Below, piece after piece: positions 57,756 to 64,000 of a DNA stretch of 64,000 bases (position 1 is the first letter of the stretch; each line of letters starts with the position of its first letter). Origin of the DNA: Myceligenerans indicum. GTDB taxonomy: Bacteria; Actinomycetota; Actinomycetes; Actinomycetales; Cellulomonadaceae. The notes under the pieces were generated by a model. The model saw only the letters and a program-made list of their open reading frames with translations. It made no database searches and was not told where the DNA came from. Location of the stretch: contig NZ_JABBYC010000012.1 in NCBI RefSeq assembly GCF_016742955.1, positions 1 through 64,000 of the forward strand. Direction: 5' to 3'. A program made the translations under genes and the position numbers.

Positions 57756-58235
57756 GTGGGGGTACGGATAACAGCGGGTCTTGCAGACGTCGGGGCGGTG
57801 GTGGCGGCGCTCCCCGCCCTCGTGGGGCGTGAGGCGAGTGTCGACATCGTGGACGAGGACAGCGAGGGCACCGACAGCAGTCTTGAGCTGCTGCAGGCCC
57901 TGGTGTCCGCGCTGCCCTGGTGGCCGGAGAACACGGAGCTCGGGATCGCGTTCCAGGAGACCTACCTGACGGTCGTGGCGCTCCAGGGGCGTGTCATCGT
58001 GCGAACGCGGTATCCGGCGGTGCTCACCGAGAACATCGCCGAGCCCATCGACCCCGGCCAGATGGGCTGGCGGACGGTGGGCGACCGCAACATCCAGCTC
58101 ATCGGATCGACGATGACGGAGACCGAGTTCGGGAACTTCCTGAAGATCCTCGATCTCACGGTCCGCCAGTCCCTCGGGGAGCACCGCCTCACGGGCTTCA
58201 TCTACACGGTCAAGAAACCGGCTCTGCGACCCTGA
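57756..58235 (+). CDS. Small unrecognised protein after truB
   Basis: A 159-aa soluble, acidic protein I do not recognise. The C-terminal 120 residues look like one folded domain (LELLQALVSALPWWPENTELGIAFQETYLTVVALQGRVIVRTRYPAVL...GWRTVGDRNIQLIGSTMTETEFGNFLKIL). The codon pattern is that of the neighbours. The start is uncertain: GTG at 57756 or TTG at 57738 are the only starts after truB, and the region 57690-57770 is clearly AT-richer than its surroundings. Its 3' end overlaps the convergent minus-strand gene by 26 nt. Confidence 0.6.
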   Translation: MGVRITAGLADVGAVVAALPALVGREASVDIVDEDSEGTDSSLELLQALVSALPWWPENTELGIAFQETYLTVVALQGRVIVRTRYPAVLTENIAEPIDPGQMGWRTVGDRNIQLIGSTMTETEFGNFLKILDLTVRQSLGEHRLTGFIYTVKKPALRP

Positions 58236-59427
58236 CGGGAGGGGCGGGGGCCACCGCCGGGCGCGGCGCCCTCGCGTGGCCCACCAGGGAGAGCAGGATT
58301 CCGGCCGCGGTCCAGGCGGCGAGTGCCGTCCAGGCCGCGGACGGATCGGCCTGGGGGAAGTACGACAGGTCGCGCAGCAGCGTCCCGCTCGCCCCGGGCG
58401 GGAACCACTGGCCGATCGTGCCCCAGGACCAGGGCAGGAACTCCTGGGGCATGGTGACGCCGGAGATCGGGTTCCCGACCAGCATCATCAGCACCGGCCC
58501 GGCGGCCGTTCCCGCGCGCCCGACGAGAGCGACGATGCCGGTGATCGGGGCCGCGATCGCCCCGATCGCCAGGGACATCGCCGCCCAGGTCCACCACCAG
58601 TCGCCCTGCAGCGAGCCGAACCAGCCCTGCAGGACGGCCGTGAGGACGGCGCCACCCAGCGTCGCGTAGAGAAGGGCCGCGGTCACCCGGCGCATGGCAC
58701 CTCGCACGGCGACCGAGATACCGATCCCGCCGATCATCCCGCCCAGCAGGATCGGGAACAGGGAGGCGGTGAATCCGCTGCCGTTCGGGTCGTCGTCCGA
58801 CAGCGGGACGACGTCGGTCACGGTGACCTGCGGGATCTCGATCGTCACGGGCTCCGGGGCGGCAGCGGGGCCCTCCGGGGCCGGGGGCTGCTCTCCCTGG
58901 GCCGCGGCGGCGAGCGCGGCGGCGACCGCGTCCTGCATGGCGCGCTGCGTGGCCTCGGCGGCCTCGGACTGCGCGGCGGTGATCCGTGCGCTCGTCGCGG
59001 CGGTGGCCTGCTCGGTGACGGCGGCCTGCAGCTGCTGGGCGATCTGCCTCATGAGCTGGTTGGTCACGCCGCTCGCGGCGGACGAGGTGAGGACCTCGGG
59101 CGGCCTGCCGGAGGCCGGATCGCCGAGGACGACGGCGCCGTAGGTCTCGCGGGTCTCGATGGCGTCGACGGCCTCGGCACGGTCGGTGACCTCGACCAGG
59201 TCGACGGCGCCCGGCCGGGCCGTGTCGAGCTGGGCGGCCACGGCGGCCACACCATCGGCCGGGCCGGTGATCGCGACCGGGAGATCCTTCGCGTCGGACG
59301 TCATCGCGGGCCAGGTGAAGGCCAGCACGACGAGCGTCAGCACGAGGCTGAGCGCCAGCGCCGCGCCGACGATCCTGCCGGCGGGGGTGTGCGGCGCCGA
59401 GGCGCCGTCGGGGGAGTCGTGGGACAT
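58210..59427 (-). CDS. YhgE/Pip-like ABC-2-type membrane protein
   Basis: A 405-aa membrane protein. One N-terminal helix (IVGAALALSLVLTLVVLAFTW) is followed by a large external domain of about 190 residues (DLPVAITGPADGVAAVAAQL, then an Ala/Gln-rich helix) and about five C-terminal helices beginning SLFPILLGGMIGGIGISVAV. The layout resembles ABC-2/YhgE-Pip family proteins with an extracytoplasmic domain between helix 1 and the rest. ATG at 59427 has GGAG nine bases upstream; ATG at 59442 is a poorer choice. It is divergent from a TetR regulator across a palindrome, so the regulator probably controls it. Confidence 0.8.
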   Translation of the reverse strand: MSHDSPDGASAPHTPAGRIVGAALALSLVLTLVVLAFTWPAMTSDAKDLPVAITGPADGVAAVAAQLDTARPGAVDLVEVTDRAEAVDAIETRETYGAVVLGDPASGRPPEVLTSSAASGVTNQLMRQIAQQLQAAVTEQATAATSARITAAQSEAAEATQRAMQDAVAAALAAAAQGEQPPAPEGPAAAPEPVTIEIPQVTVTDVVPLSDDDPNGSGFTASLFPILLGGMIGGIGISVAVRGAMRRVTAALLYATLGGAVLTAVLQGWFGSLQGDWWWTWAAMSLAIGAIAAPITGIVALVGRAGTAAGPVLMMLVGNPISGVTMPQEFLPWSWGTIGQWFPPGASGTLLRDLSYFPQADPSAAWTALAAWTAAGILLSLVGHARAPRPAVAPAPPVRVAEPVS

Positions 59428-59477
59428 GGCAAGGTTCTCCATCACTGTGCGACGCCGGAGCGTCGTTGTCGGCCAGA

Positions 59478-59497
59478 AAAAACGAACGTTCGTTTTT
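59478..59497. promoter_or_regulatory. 20-bp perfect palindrome, probable TetR operator
   Basis: AAAAACGAACGTTCGTTTTT is a perfect palindrome between the divergent YhgE-like and TetR genes. The ACGAACGTTCGT core is a common TetR-family operator type. It lies just upstream of the candidate plus-strand TetR promoter (-10 TACCCT at 59524-59529) and 51 nt upstream of the YhgE-like start at 59427. The regulator could repress both genes. Confidence 0.75.
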
Positions 59498-59561
59498 CTA
59501 TGGCAACGATGCTCTCGTGTTCGTACCCTTGTCAACACACCTACCCGTGAAGGAGATCACC

Positions 59562-60155
59562 GTGCCCAAGGTCAGCGACGCGTACCGGCAGGCGCGCAAG
59601 GAGGAGATCCTCGCCGCGGCCCTGCGCGCGTTCAGCGCCAAGGGATATCAGCGCACCTCGATGGCGGACATCCTCGCCGAGTCCGGTCTGTCCACCGGAG
59701 CGGTCTACGCGCACTTCGGCGGCAAGCGGGAGCTGTTCGTCGCCGTGGCGCGCAGCACGCTGCTGCGGCGGAACGACGAGCTCGTCGCCGCCGGCGTGCG
59801 GGGGGAGCCGCCGGCTCCCGCGCAGATCCTGCGCGTCGTGGTGCACGGCGGCCTGCGGGACGGGCTCGACCCGCGAGTGCTCCTGCAGTTCTGGGCCGAG
59901 GCGACGACCGAGCCCGAGATCCGCGACATGGTGCGCGAGGCGATGGCGTTCGTCACCGGCGCGTTCGAGGACGCGCTGGAACGGTGGTTCGCCCGGCATC
60001 CCGGCCACGCCCCGGAGGGGGCGCGTGCGGCGGCACGGCGGCTCCTGCCCGTCCTGCTCGCGCTCGGACAGGGCTTCATGGTCCAGTACTCCGTGCTGGA
60101 CGACTTCGATCCCGAGGCCTACCTCGACGCGGCCACCTCCGTCCTTCCGGCCTGA
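59562..60155 (+). CDS. TetR family transcriptional regulator
   Basis: A 197-aa repressor of the TetR/AcrR family. The N-terminal helix-turn-helix reads RKEEILAAALRAFSAKGYQRTSMADILAESGLSTGAVYAHFGGKRELF. The helical ligand domain follows with no identifiable ligand. GTG at 59562 is chosen because AAGGAG lies seven bases upstream. Its likely target is the divergent YhgE-like gene and itself, through the palindrome at 59478-59497. Confidence 0.92.
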   Translation: MPKVSDAYRQARKEEILAAALRAFSAKGYQRTSMADILAESGLSTGAVYAHFGGKRELFVAVARSTLLRRNDELVAAGVRGEPPAPAQILRVVVHGGLRDGLDPRVLLQFWAEATTEPEIRDMVREAMAFVTGAFEDALERWFARHPGHAPEGARAAARRLLPVLLALGQGFMVQYSVLDDFDPEAYLDAATSVLPA

Positions 60156-60193
60156 AGGCCCCGTGGCCGCCCGCTCGGGGCATACAGGGGCGA

Positions 60194-60224
60194 TTGCGCG
60201 TTCCCGGGTGCGGCGTGGCACGCT
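60194..60224 (+). promoter_or_regulatory. Candidate promoter for ribF
   Basis: TTGCGC (60194-60199) and CACGCT (60219-60224, preceded by TGG), with a 19-nt spacer. The leader is about 75 nt and ends in a strong ribosome site, AAGGAGAAA. No riboswitch is evident in so short a leader. Confidence 0.35.
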
Positions 60225-60304
60225 GGACCAGCGCGGCATCTCCGCCGCGAACGTCGCGGCCGCAGCGGCCGCGCGACCCTTCCGTCGCTGAAGGAGAAAT
60301 CCGC

Positions 60305-61264
60305 GTGCAGGTGTGGACCGACCTGGAGCAGGTTCCCGCTGGTTTCGGGCCGTCCGTGGTGACGATCGGCAACTTCGACGGTGTGCACCGCGGCCATCAG
60401 GCCGTGCTCACCCGTATCGTCTCGCTGGCCAGAGCTGACGGGGCGCATGCGGTGGCCGTCACGTTCGACCCGCATCCCGCGGCCGTGCATCGCCCGGAGA
60501 CGGCGCCCGAACTCCTCACGAGCCTGCCGGACAGGCTCGACCTGATGGCACGGACCGGCCTGGACGGAGTGCTCGTGGTCACCTACACGCTGGACTTCGC
60601 GGCGCAGACACCACAGGAGTTCGTCGGCAGGTATCTCGTGGACGGGCTGGGGGCACAGACCGTCGTCGTCGGACACGACGTGAGGTTCGGCAAGCAGAAC
60701 GCCGGCACGCTCTCGACGATGGTCGAGCTCGGGGGTGAGCACGGGTTCGAGGTCGTGGCCATCGAGGACGTCGGTGGCGAGGACCACCACCGGTGGTCGT
60801 CGACGGCCGTGCGGGCCGACCTCAGCGAGGGCGACGTGGCCGCCGCCGCACAGGTGCTCGGGCGTGCCCACAGAGTGCGGGGGACCGTCGTGCACGGCGA
60901 TGCGCGCGGACGCGAGCTCGGCTTCCCGACGGCGAACCTCGGCGGCATCGCCGGCATGGTGCCCGCAGACGGCGTCTACGCCGGATGGCTGCACCGTCCG
61001 GAGCTGGCCGGACGGTCGCCGTCGGACCCGGACTGCGTGCTGCCCGCCGCCATCTCGGTCGGCACCAACCCGACGTTCGACGGCGTGGAGCGCCGTGTCG
61101 AGGCGTACGTGCTCGACCGGGACGACCTCGACCTGTACGACGAGCACGTCGTCCTGGAGTTCACGGAGCACCTGCGGCCCACGGTCCGCTTCGAGGGGAT
61201 GGAACCGCTCATCGCCCAGATGCACGACGACGTGGCCCGGGCGCGCAAGATCCTCAGCCCCTGA
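60305..61264 (+). CDS. ribF: Bifunctional riboflavin kinase/FAD synthetase
   Basis: RibF converts riboflavin to FMN and then FAD. The N-terminal adenylyltransferase has TIGNFDGVHRGHQAVL and FDPHPAAVH. The C-terminal kinase begins VVHGDARGRELGFPTANL and includes GTNPTFDG and DLYDEHVVLEFTEHLRP. The length is 319 aa. GTG at 60305 follows AAGGAGAAATCC. In actinobacteria it commonly lies between truB and rpsO, as here, though other genes intervene. Confidence 0.96.
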   Translation: MQVWTDLEQVPAGFGPSVVTIGNFDGVHRGHQAVLTRIVSLARADGAHAVAVTFDPHPAAVHRPETAPELLTSLPDRLDLMARTGLDGVLVVTYTLDFAAQTPQEFVGRYLVDGLGAQTVVVGHDVRFGKQNAGTLSTMVELGGEHGFEVVAIEDVGGEDHHRWSSTAVRADLSEGDVAAAAQVLGRAHRVRGTVVHGDARGRELGFPTANLGGIAGMVPADGVYAGWLHRPELAGRSPSDPDCVLPAAISVGTNPTFDGVERRVEAYVLDRDDLDLYDEHVVLEFTEHLRPTVRFEGMEPLIAQMHDDVARARKILSP

Positions 61265-61292
61265 CAGGCGCGGGCGCCCGGACGCCCATGCG

Positions 61293-61331
61293 GCCCGGCG
61301 CCCCAGGCGCTGCCGGACGACGGCGCCGGGC
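61293..61331 (+). terminator. Stem-loop after ribF
   Basis: A 10-bp inverted repeat (61293-61302 with 61322-61331) with a 19-nt loop and no T-run lies 29 nt after the ribF stop. Confidence 0.45.
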
Positions 61332-61409
61332 GCGTTCCGCACCCGAGGCGCCGCCCGCTCCGGCGCCGCCGGGGCGAAGAACCCCGGAGCGCCTGGCATT
61401 GTGGTCGTC

Positions 61410-61775
61410 GTGATCACCATCGACGCCGAATCCTCCGTTCCGCCGTTCGAGCAGGTGCGTACCGGACTCGCCCGCCGGATGGCCGACGGGACCCTGCCGG
61501 TGGGCGCACGCCTGCCCACCGTGCGTGCCCTGGCCGGCGAGCTCGGGATCGCCGTGAACACCGTCGCCCGCGCCTACCGCGAGCTGGAGGCCGCGCGGCT
61601 CGTCGAGACACGAGGCCGTGCGGGGACGTTCGTCAGCCCCGGCGGCAGCCGGACCCTGGAGGCGGCCCGGGCGGCCGCGGAGAGCTACGCCGAGACGGTC
61701 CACGGGCTGGGCCTGGACCCCGGCGAGGCCCTGAGGATCGTGAGCGCGGCACTCGACCGCAGGCCGGGGGGATGA
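61410..61775 (+). CDS. Short GntR family regulator (YtrA type)
   Basis: A 121-aa regulator. The winged helix-turn-helix covers about 10-75: VPPFEQVRTGLARRMADGTLPVGARLPTVRALAGELGIAVNTVARAYRELEAARLVETRGRAGTFV. The C-terminal part is only about 40 residues, too short for a full ligand domain, which matches the YtrA subfamily. Such genes usually precede an ABC transporter; none follows here. CATTGT lies seven bases before GTG 61410, supporting that start. Confidence 0.85.
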   Translation: MITIDAESSVPPFEQVRTGLARRMADGTLPVGARLPTVRALAGELGIAVNTVARAYRELEAARLVETRGRAGTFVSPGGSRTLEAARAAAESYAETVHGLGLDPGEALRIVSAALDRRPGG

Positions 61776-61900
61776 CGCCGGACGCCCCTCGTGCCCTCGC
61801 GGGCCCGGCCCCGGCCGTCATCACCCGCGAGCAGGCCCGGATCGCGTGACCCCGGCAGCCGGTGGTCCGGGCGACGGCGCGCGTGACGTAGGTTTCCCGT

Positions 61901-63829
61901 ATGGCATCGCACTCTCCTGCCGGTGACGCCGCAGGCCTCGTCCAGGACCTGCCCCCGATCGACAGGGTCCGGGAACTGGTCGGGTCCTTCGGGGCGTACG
62001 GACGCGGACACCGGGAGGCGCTCGCGATGCTGGCGGACGGCACCACGCTGGCCGACGTCGTGCGGGCCACCGCCGTGCCGCGGCGGCTCGTGGAGCAGGT
62101 CGTCGCCGCCCTCGACGCAGACGTTCTCGCAGAGGGCGACACCCTGCGGATCCGCCCGGAGCGGGCGCAGGACTACCGCAGCCTGGCCGACACCGTGCAG
62201 CTCGCGGCCACCACCCTCGACCTGCCCGCCGGCGGCCGGCTCCGGGACGTTCCCGGGCTGCTGCGTGACATGGAGCAGATCGTCGCCGGCGCGCCCCGCC
62301 CCAAGAAGTCCCTCGACCACGTGCCCGCGACCCCGGAGACGACCGTCCGCCGCGCGCTCTGGATGGACGGCACCTACGACCTCGCCGGAGCCACGCTGCT
62401 GTGCGTCGGCGACCACGACCTCACCTCGATCGTCACCTGCCTGGCCAACCCCGCCGCACGCGCCGTCGTCGTCGACGTCGACGAGGACCTCCTCGCCTAC
62501 ATCGACCGCGTCGCCACCGAACACGGGCTGCGCATCGAGACCGCCTACGCGGACTTCCGGGTCGGTCTGCCCGCGATCGCACGGGGCACCGCCGATCTCG
62601 TCTTCACCGACCCGCCCTACACGCCCGACGGCGTCCGGCTGTTCCTCACCCGCGGCCTGCAGGGCCTCCGTGACCGCGAGCACGGACGCCTGCTGCTCGC
62701 CTACGGGTACGGCACCCACCATCCCGGGCTCGGGTTCGCCGTGCAGCAGGCGATCGGCGACCTGTCACTCGTCTACGAGGCGATCCTGCCGCACTTCAAC
62801 CGCTACGACGGCGCCCAGGCCGTGGGAAGCGCGAGCGACCTGTACGTGTGCCGGCCCACGGCCCGCACCTGGAGGTCGCTCGCCCGGGTCACGACGAACG
62901 CCGTGAACATCTACACCCACGGCACGCAGTCGCTCGAGGCCGGCACCGGCACGCCGCCGGCCGAGGCCGCCACCGGCAGCGGGCCGGTGCAGGACGCCGT
63001 CCTGGCCGCCGGGCGCGGACCGGACGGGATCCCCGTCGCCGCCACGGCCCTCATCACCCGCCACCGCGACGGCGAGCCCCTGGCAGGACCCGGCACCGCG
63101 GGTATCACCGAACTCGCGCTGGAGGCACTGTTCGACGGTTCGGCGCAGGCATCGATCAAGGGCGCGAGGACGTCGGCGCTCGCGGCCGACCTGTCGGACG
63201 ACCCGGGCACCTGGCTCTACCGCGTGCTGCTCGGTGTCACCGCGCGGCGCGTCGCGGTCGCGATCCCGAACAACCACCCGGACGTCGTCAGCCAGGCCGC
63301 CCAGACCGCCCTCCGCGACGACCTGGCGGGGAAGTGGCGGCTGACGTTCCGGCGCAGCACCCCCGATCCGGGGCACGCGATCCTGGTCGCGGACGACGCC
63401 GGGGCCGCGGCACCGGGGCGCGCGTCCGGCGGGCGACGTCCGGACGACGGGCGCGGCCCGACGGGCCAGGACGAGGCACCCCGCGGACAGGGGCACGGGG
63501 TCACGGCCGCGCAGGACCCGGTGGTCGTGGCACGCCGCCAGGTGCTCGGCGGATCCTCGCGGAAGCTCGGGACCGCCTGGCGGGACGCGCTGGTCAAGGC
63601 GGCCCGTGCGGCGGGCGGGACCCTGGGCAAGGAGCGGGCACGGGAGCTGGTCGCGACCGCGGCGGCGGACGGCGGGATCCGCGCCGCGACGCTCGCGCGC
63701 CCGCTCGTGTCGCTCCCGCGCCGGACGGTCCGCGAGGTGCTGGCCGTCGTCGTGGGCTCCGTCCCCGGCCCGGCCGCTCCCGTCGCCGGGGGCGAGGCGG
63801 ACGCGCCCGGGCATCCGTCCACGTCCTGA
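61901..63829 (+). CDS. BpsA-like (branched polyamine synthase family) protein
   Basis: A 642-aa soluble protein. Residues about 1-90 look like a winged helix. The middle part resembles the C-terminal catalytic domain of BpsA (COG1568, N4-bis(aminopropyl)spermidine synthase): LCVGDHDLTSIVTCLA (Gly170-Asp171-His172-Asp173), VVVDVDEDLLAYIDRVATEHG, FTDPPYTPDGVRLFLTRGLQGL (Asp237-Pro-Pro-Tyr240). Archaeal enzymes have GDDD where this has GDHD. A C-terminal extension of about 290 residues, with no recognised domain and a low-complexity stretch near 510-535, is unusual. Aminopropyl transfer or a related Rossmann-type transfer is inferred. Confidence 0.75.
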   Translation: MASHSPAGDAAGLVQDLPPIDRVRELVGSFGAYGRGHREALAMLADGTTLADVVRATAVPRRLVEQVVAALDADVLAEGDTLRIRPERAQDYRSLADTVQLAATTLDLPAGGRLRDVPGLLRDMEQIVAGAPRPKKSLDHVPATPETTVRRALWMDGTYDLAGATLLCVGDHDLTSIVTCLANPAARAVVVDVDEDLLAYIDRVATEHGLRIETAYADFRVGLPAIARGTADLVFTDPPYTPDGVRLFLTRGLQGLRDREHGRLLLAYGYGTHHPGLGFAVQQAIGDLSLVYEAILPHFNRYDGAQAVGSASDLYVCRPTARTWRSLARVTTNAVNIYTHGTQSLEAGTGTPPAEAATGSGPVQDAVLAAGRGPDGIPVAATALITRHRDGEPLAGPGTAGITELALEALFDGSAQASIKGARTSALAADLSDDPGTWLYRVLLGVTARRVAVAIPNNHPDVVSQAAQTALRDDLAGKWRLTFRRSTPDPGHAILVADDAGAAAPGRASGGRRPDDGRGPTGQDEAPRGQGHGVTAAQDPVVVARRQVLGGSSRKLGTAWRDALVKAARAAGGTLGKERARELVATAAADGGIRAATLARPLVSLPRRTVREVLAVVVGSVPGPAAPVAGGEADAPGHPSTS

Positions 63830-63877
63830 CGGGCAACGTCACAGCCCGCGAGACCACGACCGATGCCGCGCAGCAGG

Positions 63878-63883
63878 TAAGGT
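63878..63883 (+). promoter_or_regulatory. Candidate -10 for rpsO
   Basis: TAAGGT lies about 85 bases before the rpsO ATG, after the end of the BpsA-like gene. No convincing -35 is visible. The leader ends in GGAGAG just before the start. Confidence 0.35.
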
Positions 63884-63967
63884 AGGAGAGCCGTCAGAAC
63901 GGCCGCGGATCCAGAGCGCCCCGTGAATCGGTCCGGGAGCACCGCGCAACGACACGAATGGAGAGCC

Positions 63968-64000
63968 ATGCCGCTCGACACCGCCACGAAGCAGCAGATC
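63968..64000 (+). CDS. rpsO: 30S ribosomal protein S15 (start only)
   Basis: Only eleven codons are in the window: MPLDTATKQQI, the typical N-terminus of actinobacterial S15. GGAGAG precedes the ATG by four bases. The gene continues past the window end. Its place after ribF is the usual one. Confidence 0.8.
   Translation, partial: MPLDTATKQQI

Noticed and set aside
62609-62620. DNA methyltransferase motif DPPY as evidence for a restriction-modification enzyme
   Set aside because: The surrounding sequence follows the BpsA pattern (GDHDLTS, VDVDEDLL, LFLTRGL), and there is no target-recognition domain or restriction gene nearby.

Overview
The window looks like a near-complete run of core chromosome from a high-GC Gram-positive (actinobacterial) genome. 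Four things point there: very high GC, many GTG starts, promoters with TAnnnT -10 boxes set 6-7 nt before start codons, and actinobacteria-typical families (GlnB with Tyr51, DUF2469, DUF4081-GNAT, DUF4439 lipoprotein, DivIVA-repeat protein, Rip1-like RseP). The gene order suggests Micrococcales (Promicromonosporaceae/Cellulomonadaceae-like), which is an inference. The first 38 bases carry an Illumina Nextera/Tn5 adapter, so position 1 is an artificial contig end.

Layout. 0.1-12.6 kb: smc, a small membrane protein, ftsY, then the nitrogen cluster amt-glnB-glnD (GlnD lacks its ACT domains), ffh and an amidohydrolase. 12.7-22.2 kb: ribosome and RNA-maturation genes rpsP-khpA, rimM-trmD, rplS, then lepB, rnhB, DUF2469, yraN, comM, dprA, xerC. 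22.3-23.8 kb: a secreted M23-like protein and a DUF1275 membrane protein, divergently transcribed. 24.2-31.2 kb: rpsB-tsf, pyrH-frr-cdsA-rlmN, a DivIVA-repeat protein and an SDR dehydrogenase. 31.4-34.7 kb, minus strand: a polar amino acid/ectoine-type ABC importer in the order ehuBCDA. 35.1-42.8 kb: accessory genes, namely a secreted SH3 protein, a 926-aa STAND-type NTPase with TPR repeats, and a 798-aa unrecognised protein with two C-terminal membrane helices. The last two flank dxr and separate it from rseP. 42.9-49.5 kb: rseP, ispG, GNAT, an Fpg/Nei glycosylase (minus) and proS. 49.7-58.2 kb: DUF4439 lipoprotein (minus), rimP-nusA-ylxR-infB, rbfA-truB and a small unknown gene. 58.2-64 kb: a YhgE/Pip-like membrane protein facing a TetR regulator across a 20-bp palindrome, ribF, a short GntR regulator, a BpsA-like (branched polyamine synthase family) protein and the start of rpsO.

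How the genes work together. Most genes serve translation (S16, L19, S2, EF-Ts, RRF, IF-2, NusA, RimP, RbfA, RimM, TrmD, TruB, RlmN, ProRS, S15) and protein targeting (FtsY, Ffh, LepB). Amt, GlnB and GlnD form an ammonium-sensing unit behind a GlnR-like box. Dxr and IspG belong to the MEP isoprenoid pathway. ComM, DprA and XerC handle DNA uptake and recombination.

Most promising leads: the STAND-TPR and two-helix membrane protein pair inserted around dxr; a 34-bp exact duplication between that membrane-protein gene and an intergenic region 8 kb away; the BpsA-like protein; the ACT-less GlnD with a 17-bp hairpin over its start; and the 18-bp palindrome before yraN-comM-dprA. No tRNA, rRNA, CRISPR array or intact mobile element was seen.
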